Positions 1 to 14,200 of a stretch of 64,000 bases of DNA are shown piece by piece (positions within the stretch are counted from its first letter, which is position 1; every line of letters begins with the position of its first letter). The notes beneath the pieces were generated by a model. It searched no databases. It was not told the DNA's origin and saw only the letters and a program-made list of their open reading frames with translations. A program made the position numbers and the translations under genes. Source of the stretch: Schistocephalus solidus (taxonomy: Eukaryota > Platyhelminthes > Cestoda > Diphyllobothriidea > Diphyllobothriidae); NCBI GenBank assembly GCA_017591395.1, contig WEDG01001377.1:64501-128500 (forward strand). Reading direction: 5' to 3'.

Positions 1-1784
1 AGGAATCATGAGTGGGTTCAACTAAACTAAAGAATGATACTTATAGAAATGTCAGGCACAAACATATATAACAGGATCTATTAAAAACTTTTGAAAGATT
101 TTTTAAAATTCCTTAATGAAAATGTGAGAACAAAAGACACTTGGCAGGTTTATGAAAAAGTAGACTTACAATTCAGATTGACCAACGTATCTGAATCTAA
201 AACTGAAGCCAATCAAACTTTTGGTTATCTGCTATCATCAAACAGCGGTTAGTATGTCCGAAACGGTGATGTCGTTATTCCTTTCTGCAAAATATTAATT
301 GAATATTATCCATTACATGCCCAATTTTCTAAGTAGGTATTGTGTGTACGATTAAAATTAAGCTTCGAATTTCTAACAAACGTTTAGGTGTAAAAAATGC
401 TAGTATCTATCCAGGCTTATGCAGTTTTTATCGGTGAACCTTATTGTCGCTTTCAAGGCAGCAAAGTGAAGCATTTGCTAACTTTGTGGTTATGGCAGCA
501 ATGTTAATCTTCTCACATCCATTGCCGTCATTTTTTGGGATAATTATTTGTCTACTTGAATGGGTTATGTGTAATTTGAAGTTTTAAGGTACTGTAATAA
601 GAGGGAAGTTATTGAAGTATTGGAGAATGCACCTGAAGTTGACTATCAGTGAGTATGTTAAATATGACAAATTAAAAGAAGGTAAATAGCGGATATCCTA
701 GTAACACGTATTAGAACTAGTGTTGTCCTTCATTATATGTACCATAAATAAGTTAACAAATACGTCTTTATCCTCGTCTTCGAGTGAATCTAAATAAAAA
801 ACCCAATATTGTTGCTGAAGATAAAAAAGACAAAAGTAATGAACGTAAAAATAAGATATTTTATCTAAGAGTATTTATATATAAACAAAAAATCACCGAA
901 AACTGGAGGCTACTGGTGAGTGGTTAGTAAACATGTAGAGATTTCCCTAACAGGTCATGTGATCGCAACTAAAAATAGTTCCCACATTGTATATTAAAAT
1001 GAGTGTTTAATGCAAGATCCTTAAAATGTGAAGATGAATGTGTTTACTATGAATCGCTCTGTTATATACCAATATAAGGTAAAACGGAATGATGCAGAAA
1101 TAAAGTTTATATTTCTAGGTTAATCAGATTAACATTAAGTTTTGAGTTATGAATAAGTTAGATTTGAGATCGTTTTTTGGCTAGCATTTAGGTTGAGGCT
1201 TAATGTTAGGTTTTCGGTAAAAATCTGGTAATTTGTCGGTTAAGACTGCAAAATTTTTATCCTTTGATTGAGTTAGCCCAAAAATATTTCTTTTGGGGAA
1301 AGGTGTTTGTTTCTTGTATCCTATGGACTAAAAGTACTATCTCGCTCGTAATGCATGCACCAAGGTTATAAAACGTTGAAAACTTCAATTTATTTCAAAT
1401 CTTTGAAGTAAAATAGACCATTTTGATTGTTTGGTAAGTATACATAAATGAAAGATTTGGCAACAACGTGAATGAAATACCATTGCTTTACTGTGAGATC
1501 TAAACCACGGAATGAAGCGCACATTTATAATCTAAACGTTCCCGTTTTTAAGTATTTTAATAAGTTAAATAATTAATGTTTTATTTAAAAAGGGCTGAGG
1601 TTTAATATAGACTCAGCTTAAAATGAATAAAGTAGATCCTGGTGTTTTTTAAAAACAGTGATATAACGTAGGAACATGTGATTATGAACTTCTTGCGCAT
1701 TTACACCTTCATTATTTGCTGGACGACTAAACAAGATTCTAAGAGTATTCCTCCAATTTATTTGTGTTTTTTTTATTTCCTAAG
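1..1784 (+). other. Upstream intron of the K2P gene, no exon seen
   Basis: The first visible K2P exon starts mid-codon inside the first pore signature, so this stretch should be the 3' part of the preceding intron. It is AT-rich and has no convincing open frame. I looked for an exon ending in the T-T-I-G codons followed by a GT donor, which would encode M1 and the first pore helix, and found none. The missing 5' exon or exons most likely lie left of the window. Confidence 0.6.
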
Positions 1785-2251
1785 GATATGGGCATGCTGT
1801 TCCAAAGACGAATCTAGGAAAATTACTGACAATTGGCTACGCACTAATTGGCATACCGCTGGTTTTTCTCTACCTGTCAAACATTGGCGACTACCTGGCG
1901 ACATTGTTTCGGACTTTGTATTCAAAGATATGCCGTAGATGCTGTGAAGGCAACTGTTTAAAAAGCAGTCACTTGAAACATGCAGGTACATCGCTGATTA
2001 TCTGGAATTCACAAGCGGCGGAAATGGAGGTCGAAGAGCAATACGGTCAGGACAATCCCGAAACCTTTTGCAGATCGAACCTGCGGATACTAAAGCGCAT
2101 AGGAGCAACGCCAACCCATCTCAACGAATTAAAAGAAATCGACTCGGGTACATGCACCACATTGATGAAGGATGGCAACATATGTGGTGAGCAAAGAAAT
2201 GACGCCAGAATCAAAGTGGATATTGTCTCTGATCAAAACTTAAGGACAGAG
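1785..2251 (+). CDS. K2P exon: end of first pore, M2, start of the M2-M3 loop
   Basis: The acceptor is a pyrimidine-rich tract ending in TAAG at 1781-1784, and the donor is GAG|GTAAGT at 2251/2252. The exon reads (G)YGHAVPKTNLGKLL, then the hydrophobic M2 helix with IGIPLVFLYLSNIGDYLA, the typical K2P M2 signature. After M2 come a basic, Cys-containing stretch (KICRRCCEGNC) and a polar segment to RTE at the donor. The first base of the Gly codon must come from the previous exon. Open frames in other phases here, such as 1678-1938, are shadows. Confidence 0.92.
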
Positions 2252-5200
2252 GTAAGTATCATTATTTTATTTTTAATCTTTGTATCTGTGTTGATCGAAA
2301 ATGTAAACAAATACGTTCACCTTTTAAGTAACAAACAAATTAACATGATAAAGGCAGCAAGGACTGGCAAATGACCGTCTTTAGTGGAGCCTGGTACTTT
2401 ACGTGAATTATGAAATAGCAATATGTGAAACACAGGTCAATTAAAACATTTAACAAACTCAAGGAAATTAAAAGTGAATGTATTTCTGTTAACTTATTTA
2501 GACGTCAGGTCTATGTTTTTCTAAAATTGATGCCAACATCTACGCAAAAATGTGGGTTTTTACATTGAATATTTATACTATACATTAACTGAATGCGTTA
2601 TATGCATAAATTAGGTATGTGACCAAAAGCATGCTTTCTCATAATCAACAAATAATCAGCAAAAAATCTAATTAAATTGCAAATTTATCCACTTAAAAAC
2701 CAAATTGAAAAGTAATGACTTTTGCATAAAGATATATCCCAAAAATCTTGCACAGAATAGTTTTTTAATTTTCCAACGATTCTTAATAAGAAAATCTAAA
2801 ATATGTTTCTCATAAATATCATTCCCATTCTTATACGTGAATGCATCTATCAGTTTACACAAAGCTTCATTATAAATTTAATTTTTGGCATATGTTTTCA
2901 CTGTTTTTGCTTTCTGAGTTAATTTAATATGCAATATGTGTCAAAGTCAAATATTTTATGCCCAGGAATTATTGATAACTTTTTATGAAATAAATCTATA
3001 TAATTGTTTCTATTTTAATATTTGTGAGAAAAAATAAATAAATAAATAATGGTTTTGGTTCGTTTATAGAAATGACGAAGGAATACATTAACTTTCAGAG
3101 CAAATTTTGACAGGCCGAGCAGTAAATAGCTTCATTTTAATTTCAAATAAAGCATTCATGCTATTTTGTAACTTGCCATCCTAGCAAATATTCAAATGAT
3201 TTGGTTTTATTATAGTCATTAAAATGTTAATGGATTTCCAGTTGGTATATTGCTTTTTATATCAAGATAAAAAATCTGACAGTTTGAGAATTAACGAAAT
3301 CATAGATAAGCTAGTGCGACACCAACAGACAACACGCCACACTTCAGGGGTTAATTTTATAATAATCTCGCCCAGTCTGCAACGCTACGTAGAATTACCT
3401 AAAATGTTGATTTCTAACAGACATTTGATGAAATTTTAATCATTTCTGAAACAAATTGAATATTCTAGGGAAGTTATTTACTATGCAATACTAATGTTGA
3501 GCAGTCAAAACAATTCGCTTTCGTATAGACCTTCGTAGCAATGGCGTTTTATTTTTTGCCCCATAAGATTTGAAAGATAAGAAAATGTGTGAGCTTAATT
3601 GCATAGTTCACAACTGGAGACCACAGAGAAAACAATCGCTTAAGAGGTCTTCGTGTAAGTTCAACAGTTCTTCCTTCTACAGACCGTTTGACCGAAGTAT
3701 GTGTTGGAGAATGGGATGGAACGATATTTAGCATGCACCGGCAATGGGATACAATGTCTGTGACATCTTGCAGCGTACGCTTAAGCATATCTCATAGGCA
3801 TAGTTCATAGGGCAAAGCTGAGTAACACATTGTAACCTGCATGCTTTTCATCCAATAAAGTGATGGTCGTATGTTAAAAGGGTTATTGCGATAAACAAAA
3901 CTTGAAGTTAGTTTTTTATTTTGAGCAAACTTCAAACTCGGATGACCTTAAACAAATTAACTAAAAATATCTTAAGCAATTTAACTGTTTGGTGTCTGGG
4001 GTATGTTTAGGTTTCTGGAATTGTTCTAGTTGTAATGTAGCTTGAATTGTAGTCTATGATTCCACATTTTTTGAGGTAACCAAAGCACCATCTGTACACT
4101 GTCATTTGGTCGGCTGTATAACAGCGTCCAAGTATAAAACAAAGGAATTGCTGTTGTTCACGAAATACTCCATGATAATTAAAAGTTACTTAATCTGGTC
4201 TATGTGCGTGACGCACACCCATCCATGTATAGCAGTTGCGAATTCAAAATAGATCAAAGTTTGCAATTGCTTCTTCATTATTGATCTGCGTGGCACAAAA
4301 AAATAAGTCAGCTTCTGAGCTAGTTCATTAATGCTTTTGTCTTTTAATCAAATATTTCTTCACATGTCTCTAAATGTGGTTTCTTGCGTTCCATGTTTAC
4401 TGAAAAATAATGGACAGCACTAGTCAAAATTATTCCTTGCAATTATCACTTATGCAATTTCATTGAATCATTAACTCACATTACACGAAAGACAATTCAA
4501 ATTAAATTTTCCAGGTTTTAGTTCATTCATAGATGATACACATCAAGTCTTGCAACTTTAAACGATTAAAAGCAAATTATAATATCACTGATGGAAGTTA
4601 TTGTTTCCTAACTCGTGTCGTGGCACCAGCACTTTCTCGAATGATACACTCCCATGTAAATTGAATGGTAGAACAGCGAGCATCTGTTTAATTAATATTC
4701 GAACAGATGTAATTTGGACATGGTTGAACTAATAACACAAACAGAATGCTGTCTTACAATAACGAATTTGATCAATGAACTGTATCAATATTTGAAACCC
4801 ACCAGGAATACGTGGCAGGTTTTATCAATACACGTTCAATTAATTTCATTCGTTTGCTGTTGATTTCAAATAATTTTAACAACTAAAAGGTATTTAAAAA
4901 TTTTCTTTTTTGAAGAAACACTGTATGCAATGGAAAAATATAAGAACGTATATGCCATCTATTCGAGCAACTGTTGATTAGAAACGTGATATATAAATAT
5001 GAAACTGAGGACAAAAAAATAGTTTTGAGAAATTAAAGCAGACAAAGCTCAGTTCAGTGCTTTTTTTTCTGCAAACATATTAAACGTATCTCAAGGCAAA
5101 GGTAAGGCACAGGTCAGCAGTTCGAGCTTTTTGTTGGTGCAAAAGCAGCTAAGGCAGTGCTTCAGCTAAGTGCAATCTCTGATTGGAGGGAAAACCACAC

Positions 5201-8200
5201 TATGGTTAAAAAAGATTAATAAGTTGCAACGCTGCATGTTTATTTTAACTGCTTGTTTTCTATTCTGCAAAAATTGCAGGTTTTTGAAATAAGATCCAAA
5301 ATCATTTCCTGTTTATTCACACACTTCGCAATGCGTCGTTACTTCAAAAGTCTTCCTATTTTTCCAAAATCTTTATTGTTATTTCAACCGAAAAATAGTG
5401 TTACGGTAAATGACGATCTCGCCAATTTGAAGGGACCCGCATTGCTCGTTTGGGTTCATTCTTTTAATTTTTTTTTGAAACGATGTTTTCTACCTTTAAC
5501 AATTTTAAATGCGGCATGTGACTAAGGCCTCTGTTTTCCTTCGCTCTTTAAGATGCCATATTTGATTGTGGTAGCTGTTTTTAACTTTGAAATTGACAGT
5601 GTTCAACAGTTGTGTAAACATTAGCCAGTTCTACAGAAAAAGATTTACCAATCAATACTAAAGCTTAATTTTCTGGTGTTTGTATTTTTAAGAAGAAGGC
5701 TAGGCATGCACTAAAACAAGATGATTATTATTGTGAACTTTCAAACTTATTCAGTTGCGCTCCAAGCATGCGTTGGATCTGACCTATAAACATTTGAAGT
5801 ATTTTTGCCTAGGATGCAATACTACCCCAGAAAAACACCTGGAATGAATAAAGCCACCAAAAATATAAAACGACCGGTTAACCAAGACCCCTTGTTTAAA
5901 AAGAGCATTTTATCCGCGAAGTCATATAAGGTCTAGCAAGGCAAATGGTTGAAGAAAAATTGAAAATTTCAAACAAAAAGAGTTTCATTTTCCGATACTA
6001 TCTGTAGACATGCGAATGCCGTATGTAGTTTTCAAATAACTTTATCTGTTGGGTTTTCGTAAGTTGCATGATTCAAATTTATATATTTGAAAATTGAGGA
6101 TTCTAGATGCTGGCAACCGGCGAGGTGCCTCTATAGACAAAACCCGTTTAAAATTTCCTTTTTATTTACATTCTGGAATTTCGGAATATATATTTTGTAC
6201 AATACACCTGCTACACTTATATAATTGAACGAAATTAAGTCTAGAAACCATACGAAAAATTTAATGATCGTTTAATAAGCAACTTGAAGTGTAAAATCGT
6301 TGAAAAATTCTTATCTTAGTTTGTATTATGCTAAAATGTTATTACTCTCATAATATAAATTTAAATAATATTCAGTATAACGTGCAATTACAAACAGCAG
6401 CACGAACAAAACAATGAAATGTTTCATACTACAAATGCAGTTTTTTTCATCTACGCGTTCTGTAACATGGCTTTATTATAACCAGTTATGTGGTCTTATT
6501 AAAAAACCTTAGGGATATTCAATAAGTCAAAGAGACGTGTACTTAATCATTCAACCGATAGTATCTATGTACATTTATTTATATTTATAATATGAAATTT
6601 TAGAGGATTAAATTCCTATATTTCCTGAGTTTCCGAGACAACGTGTCCTTTTTTATTATAAGTAATGACAGTATGAATTTTAGTAAATATCTACAAATAA
6701 ACCGTTTCAATGGTTTAAATTAATCACCGAGAGGTTGACCAACCAAGGCAATTGAGGTTGTTTCTCCCCTTTTAAGGCGTTGTCTATGTTTTGGATAATT
6801 CGAGGTCTGCAATGTATGAACTTTTCAATTTACCTCATTTCAGATGTGTGATGATATCAGAATCAAGACACGAACGTCCAAATCCAAACCCGAGAACACT
6901 CCGTTTTTGTGGAACAGTGACTCAAAATATATCAACATGTTTGGCACTCATACAAAAAGGAATGCGAAACTACTACCGGACCGGCAGCTTCGTGATAATT
7001 TTAAACTGCACAATACCGGCACACAGACTGTTCTTCACGCTGATCCTTCGGATGAGATCACCTCTAAATCATTGCTAAAGTCTTTCGCCACTTGCCGTTA
7101 TCTACTTTGTTACCAACAGGAAAAACGGCTGCTGAGAAATAGATGCAGGCAAACGAGGCTGAGTCAGAGAGAAAACCCGATAACCCCTCGAAATGTTTTG
7201 CCAGCATTTGGAGATACTACCTCAACAGTCGGTTGCGTTTTATCAGATCAGCAGCCTCCAATTCCAGTAATCACAAGCTGCCCCACCTTTTCTATAGACA
7301 CAGAGGACAATGACGAAGTAAATGTCAAAAGTCTAACTAACCCTGATAGTGAATATAATGCCGTTGGATGCTCCCGAGCAACACGAAAACTGCACTCTTC
7401 TCTGTCAAATGAAAACGATGTGTTTTTTGAGTTGACTGCACTCCGCACAAACTCATCTAATTATGGAAATGCTTTTACATTATCAAAAAAGAAGACCACC
7501 GGGCACAATAATGAGACCAATAAAAAACATTCAGGTTCAAGCCCCTTGGGGCATCAATGTATTCGAAAGCTTAAGGCGAATGCAAGGGGATCCAGCTCAT
7601 CTCAAGCCTGCCAGAAAAAGAGGATAAATCCAAACAGATGTACATATTCCGACGACTTGGATAGATCACGCCTCTCAATGTTAGCTTCTGTTGCCAGTTC
7701 GACAAGCGATATGCAACTTCAAGTGAGCTACTACTCACGTGACAGCCTTCAAAGTTTAAGATGGTCAGATGCAGGAGTGAGAGAACTAAAAACATCTGCT
7801 CTGTCACAAGAAGACATTTCTAACGTCACAGTGCCAATCAGTCTTTCGATCTCAATAATGACAACATATATACTCATCGGAGCCATTGTGTTCTGCATTG
7901 GGAAGATGACAATTATCTCAAATGGTCATACTTTTGCTTCGTTACTTTATCGACAATTGGCTTTGGTGATATTGTTCCAGGTAAATTACCTGCAGTCTAC
8001 ATACTTTTTGTCTTTTGCATGGGTAAATGAATGAAAATTATAGCTGCTAAAATGCTTCAGATTTCTTAGACCGGAATCGATAATAAAAAAAACAAGAGTA
8101 AAGGTAATGAAAAATAAAACTGTTATACAGTTTTAAAAGGCACATGAATCTATATTGCAGCTGGGTATAGCGGAACAAAGACCAACAATGATGCTTTTTT

Positions 8201-11200
8201 ACTACTTATTAAAGTCACATACAATCACGGGTGGTCATGTAGAGCAATGAAATCCATTATTAAGATATCTTTCCAGCAGAGGCACCAATGTCATCAAATT
8301 CAATAGGCGGCTTCTTTTTTTATGTTCAGCCAACCCTGTCAAATATCCCACATTAGACTTCATAACATAAGTCTAAAATAAAATGATAGAGTCCTAACAC
8401 AAAGAATGAACATGAACATTGCAAACCTTGGGTGTCCATCGTGTGAACTAAAGTAAAGGTGCCTGATGAAGGCCAATCAATTCGCAATAGTCTTTCCGTT
8501 CTCGGTTATTACTTCCGCCAATATTATCACACGATTAAACGCGTAGTGTCTGCATAATGCTAGTCCAGATCACTCGATATTAGACTGCAAACATCGTTCT
8601 ACTTCTTCATTAAAACACACACATATGTAGTTATTTTGCTGACAGTGCGACTGAGAATCTATAATGGCTAGTTTCTGAGGAATCTGCAAAAGCACTTTCC
8701 ATGCTAAAATACATTTAAATGTCAAGATAAGAATTGACAGCACTTTATCCTTTGCGCTGACTGTACGTAAGACAGAAATGCCCCAGAAAGCTCCGAAAAC
8801 TACTCTGGGGCTAAGTCAAACATTAAACGGTTGGATGGGTTAGCAGAGCCAACTTTGGTAAAGGAAACCATTATTCCATGAGATTGGCCTCTGTAGGAGA
8901 ATGCTAACACTTGTCAGCTTGAACAGACAGAAGTGTTGATTTTATATCGCTGATAAGAAACTTCAAAAAATCGACAACTTACCGGATTAGTGCACTTGCT
9001 CGCAAATGGAGTTTGTGGAGTAGAAATCTAGATTTTAAATTCGAGAGCTGTGAATTTCAATATTGTGCGTTTCCAGTGCTTAAAAAGCGTACAGTCATAG
9101 CGGATACTGCGATCCCAACGGGCTTTTAAAGAATGCTTTTCGTTACTTAAAATACATTTCCAACTTTCTCAAAAATAAAAACATTCTGCATATAATTGCC
9201 AAGGCCTAATGATGAATAATCAAAAGCGTATGTGCGCCGAGCCCAAATTATCGAATGCTTATATGGGTATCATCACTAAACTTAAACGTCCTGACGAATA
9301 AAATTGACGTCGCTTACTCATCACCATCACGGTTTTTCTTCTTGAAAACTGCAACCCTAATTCAGCCTCACTTATGATACACAATAGACTCCTCAACTAA
9401 CTCTTTAAATAATTAAACCAAAACAAGTTTTTAAAGAAATTTACCCTAAGTTATTCTATAGAGATTAAATATAAAAGCTATTTTAGCACATATCAATCAA
9501 ATAACAAACTGAACGGCTTGTTATTTAGTTAAAGGTAGGCACGAATTTGTACATAATTATTGTGGATTATTGGCATCATTATACGAAGTATGCCGTTATT
9601 TTGTTTAAAACATGGATACAATGTTTTCCTCTGATTATTTTAATTAATGATCGCACCCATAATATAGGAGCGGAATCTGAGGAACCTTAAAGCTTCCAAG
9701 CAGAGAAAGAATTGGATAAATATTTTAATCTTTTCACCTTTTACATTGGTTTTGAAAATCTCAGCCAACTTCAAACGTACGCTTCCTGGGTTGACATGAA
9801 TACTGCAAAACGACCTCAAATAGGTAAATGTAATTTGCATAGATAAACGCATTGATTGATGGGCTGCGGAGTAGTAAACAATTACCCGGAAACATTCCTT
9901 TAATGCAGTTTTTTACCTCCCTCACCGAATGCAGCTTCGTCACCGTTAAAAGCAAACTCGGGCCCGATTGCTTTCATTGGGGTCACAAGGTTGCTGCCAT
10001 TCATTCTTACCGCTAATGTGGGTCGTGCTTTAAGAGTTAAAAGTTTTCCTACGGTTTCGGCAATTATGGATACCAAAACTTGGACCTTTATGATCATTCT
10101 CTTGAGGAGCCAAAACATGGTTCAACAAAGTTTTTAATATGAACTGTATAATTTGCAAAAAATGCTCTAACTTGATGCATCTGAATACATGAGTGCGTTA
10201 TTAAGACTTCTGAAATACTGGCTTTTGAAAAACTGGTCTTTGAAATAGCTGCGAAATATTAGGTTTTCGAGTAGTTCAGATTTGTTTTTGCGTCAAAAAA
10301 AGACATGGACTCTTGATATGGAGTAACGTGCTTCCTGTTGCAATTATATAAGCCTTCTCCTCCTAATTCTTTTTGTTATTGACATTTAAATATCCGCTTA
10401 ACGGAAGTAGAATATAGTAGTTTTTAATGTGAAACTCATGAGAAGATTCTTTGGGAGTCCTAAACTCAAAGGTTTTTTTACCAATAACTGCATGACGCAA
10501 AACCTGCTAAGTAAGCGTCAGCTTAAAACAAAAGTTGGTTAAAGTAATGCTTTATATTGTTGGCCATACCTGTGTCCACCCACTGCATGCTGAAATAAAG
10601 ATGGCATTCGGTGAGTGTTTGAGTTCTGACTACCCTATCACATATTTGTAATCATTTTAATTAGTGAATTAAGTGAAACATTATGCGCAATTTTTACAAT
10701 CTAATTCTGCTTTCATCAGTGTAAGCAAAATAAAAATTCCATAAAAATCTACTTACTGCTTTAATTAAATTTAGTAAAACGTGCAAATACTTGGCATATT
10801 GCTCTTAAAATTGCCACTCTTGCTGTAATATGGTCACATATATAAATGCGTTTGTCTTTTTCAATTGGTTTCAACTAATACCGAAGATATGGAAGGTGAT
10901 TAATTCCCTCAGTTAATGACAATCCTGTGTTGAATCGTTGCATTTCAACCAATTGGCTACATTACGTATAAAATATTTTTTATAATCATAAAACAGTTAT
11001 ATGAGCCAACTAACATTACTTTATTTTCCGTTGACCATTAAACATTCCGGCTGCAAAACCGTGCATCAGTACTGAAAGCGAAACGATATAAACAAAGTGA
11101 AAATCATAGTATTCTGAGCATAGATGTTTAGTCCTGCAACTTATTGCACACGAGACTGTTAAGCCATAAACAAAGATTATTATCGATAACTTAAATGCAC

Positions 11201-14200
11201 ATAGACAAAAAAATCAAAAAGTATATTTTCTACGATTCTCATCTTCGTCGATTAAATAATGGCTTGCAATTGATTGGTTTTATGATATGTGGCTAACACT
11301 GCAAACACAGTTGCTTGGAATCAAAAGTTTGGAAATTTGAAACTTAAACAAGAAGACATATGAATATTAGTGGGAAGGTTTGCTCGAAGTGCACAAATTT
11401 CTAAGACGGAATGCAAACGTCAGGGGTAAATGCAATGCAGGTCACTCTTTTGTGCTTATATTAAGAAACAAATGTGGAAAATATATTTTGTCTCAGTTTA
11501 GGCTTCATCCAAGACTTATGAATGTGCTTAAATAAGTCATCCATTATTGCATTCATTATTTCATCAAAGAAATAAGACTACCCTAAAGTAACATGCGTGG
11601 AGATGTGTGAAGTTGGAATTCGAAAGCCCCGCAATTTTAAATCACAAGAATAATAAAAAGCAATTTTTCTGTGTGAATTAGACAACACACGCGTTTAAAT
11701 ATTAGATATTGAATATTTACCTCAAGTGTGGGTTTAGTTTGAGTCCCAGGTATTAAGCATTACGAACGTTTTAAGTAAAAGTGTGTTTCCGCATTACATT
11801 TGAACAGTTTTATTTTTGTCCAAAGAAAATGTCCTCTGCAGCTTTTTCTATGGTTACGTTAAATTATATTTCAATATGTTGAAAAATTTAATACGCAGCT
11901 CATTCTAAGTTCTTAAGTTTTTGATTTGTATACTGCAATCAGCGGACGTTTGAATTGTTCGTTTTGGTAATAACATTAACAAAATACTAACTTTTAGTAA
12001 AAGCGTTATTGTGGGCGTGATGCTCACATATTGGTTAAATTAGCCGAATTCCAGAATGCGATATTCAAGTCTCATTTGCTTTCGAAAACTATCTTACATT
12101 TGACTGTATAAATGTTTACTGCATATCTCGACCCCAATCTGGCAAAAAAGCCTGACTAAATTAAAAAATTAATTCATATATGTATACTTCCATCTTAAAT
12201 TTCAAGGATGACATTTCATGAGTTAGTCAATCTACTAAATACATACCCATATATTAGTAAAATGAAAAAGGGCATCCCAAAATATTTAATTAAAAGAGTA
12301 ACATTAGTTGGAAAAAATAAAAACTTCAATATGTTAATGTTCAAAATTGGTGTCTTAGCTCGTCATCAGACTTTGGGATGTGTACAAGAAAAATTAACTT
12401 TTTAACCATGCTTAACAGAGGATTCTACGTTTGGGTAATTATTGCACCGAAACGCGTTAATTTCAGTTAATTATCTCGTAATGTATTGCCGTGCACATTT
12501 GAATTTTTCTTTGAGGAAGTTTTATGTGGCATATAAATCTATAAGTCGACTTATGCATTGCTTACAGGAATTCATGGCCTTTACTCTTTGTGCAGGTGCC
12601 AAAAATAAGAGTGCTTTCCCGTGCGAATTAATGTAAAATGTGTGCATGGCAACCTGGGATAGGTGGTCTCGTCTTCAGTCCACTAGCTCATGCTCGTGTA
12701 TGTGGGTTGAGACCAATTTCCCAGCATGAGGTTTGTAGAGTAGTGTGGGGAGCAGACAGAGGTTTGTATTTTGAATCGTCTTTTATTATTGATAAAATTT
12801 TCTCTGTGTAGTCGGTTTTGTTTAGGATGTTGGTATCACCACGTTTGTCGGCCGGTAGAATAATGATATTGATGTCTTGTTCAAGTGCATTTAGTGCCTT
12901 TCTTTCCTCGTGAGATAATGTTAAATACTTAAATCTGTTCTTTAAGGATTGCACAGTGCTGCTACAAATTGTGATTTGGTTCCAATTTGTCCTTTAATAA
13001 AAAGAGCTGCAATGAACTCATCTTTAGTAAACAGCTTCTTGTGCCTCAAATTCGTACAAGAAAGAAAATTAACAACCTCAAGTTTGTAACATAATTCCAA
13101 CCTTAATTTCCAGCAGGACATTTACAGAAAAAAGGCAATATACTGATAATGATAAAGTGGAACCGAAACAGACAAGGAAAACTGGAAAGGCCATTTCAAG
13201 TTTATAAGTAATAATCAGTCAGTCATACCCAGTCTCAGGTGATGGACGTCCAAAATCCAAAACGGCCACCTCGGTCATTAAGTGCAACCATGTATCATTA
13301 AGCCATGGGCTCATTGTTTTGTCTGTTTAAAATCGGGAATATGAAATATGCTAGTGAGGTGTTTACGGATTTGGCTAAGCAACATGTATGTTACTTGTTC
13401 CTTCGAGCTCACAAAGTGACATGTAGCAAACACGTTGATATAGAGGAACCGACAAACACAAATGAGACCAGAATGGCCATTTCTAGCTTATTAGTCATCA
13501 GCAGCCAGTCATACACAAGCTCAAGTAAGGATCACACGAGATCCAATATATTAATATGCGTATATATAATATTGGTTCTTAAGATTTTGCAGCAATAGAA
13601 TTTTATAGTTGTTGGTTAAAACCTAATATTTTTTTGGCATTTTTATTTACTAAACAAAACGATTTTAATTATTTTTTTTGTAGAGGAGTACTTTTAAAAA
13701 GCTTTGTTGCCTAATGAATAGTTCTGCGAACCTAAAGTGCGCAGTGGGTCACCTTATGCAAATTAATAATTCACCAGGTTGTAATTACAGCTGCTGGTGA
13801 CAATTCGTCTATTTCTGAGAAGCATTGAAATGGTAACGTCAGTCCATTTTGCATTTACTAAACAACGGAGCATGATTGTTGCCAAAAGTGTTAAAACTAA
13901 CTTCGATTAATTAAATGCGTCCAAAATCTTTTTAACAAAATATATTTAAAAGCTTTTACTTAATGTTTACTTAAACAAATAGTTCGCAGTAAAATGTAAA
14001 ATCCTATGTCAAAAGCACTTACCTTTCACAGGACTATCCTATTTAATCCCAAACACTTAAATAGGTCTCTACGGAAATTTCGAAAGACAAAACGAATATT
14101 GTAACAGTTTGGCCTTTTACTTTGCACTATAAAACAGCATATGAATATGTTTTTATTTCCTACGTCGTTTTGCAAAATTCAAATTTTATAGAAGTTATTT

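Noticed and set aside
1..1784. K2P exon with M1 and the first pore helix
   Set aside because: I searched for a frame ending in T-T-I-G before a GT donor; a candidate GT near 433 has no pore-like sequence before it. None was found, so the exon is presumed off-window.
1678..1938. Plus-strand 86-codon frame over the first K2P exon
   Set aside because: Wrong phase. The neighbouring frame gives the M2 helix and pore signature with proper splice borders.
7248..7807. Minus-strand open frames at 7248-7448 and 7571-7807
   Set aside because: Antisense shadows of the K2P loop exon, with no features of their own.
8440..8520. CTGATGAAGGCC on the plus strand as a hammerhead
   Set aside because: The first core string is present, but no GAAA with a pairing stem II follows at the right spacing. 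At best it is a decayed relic.
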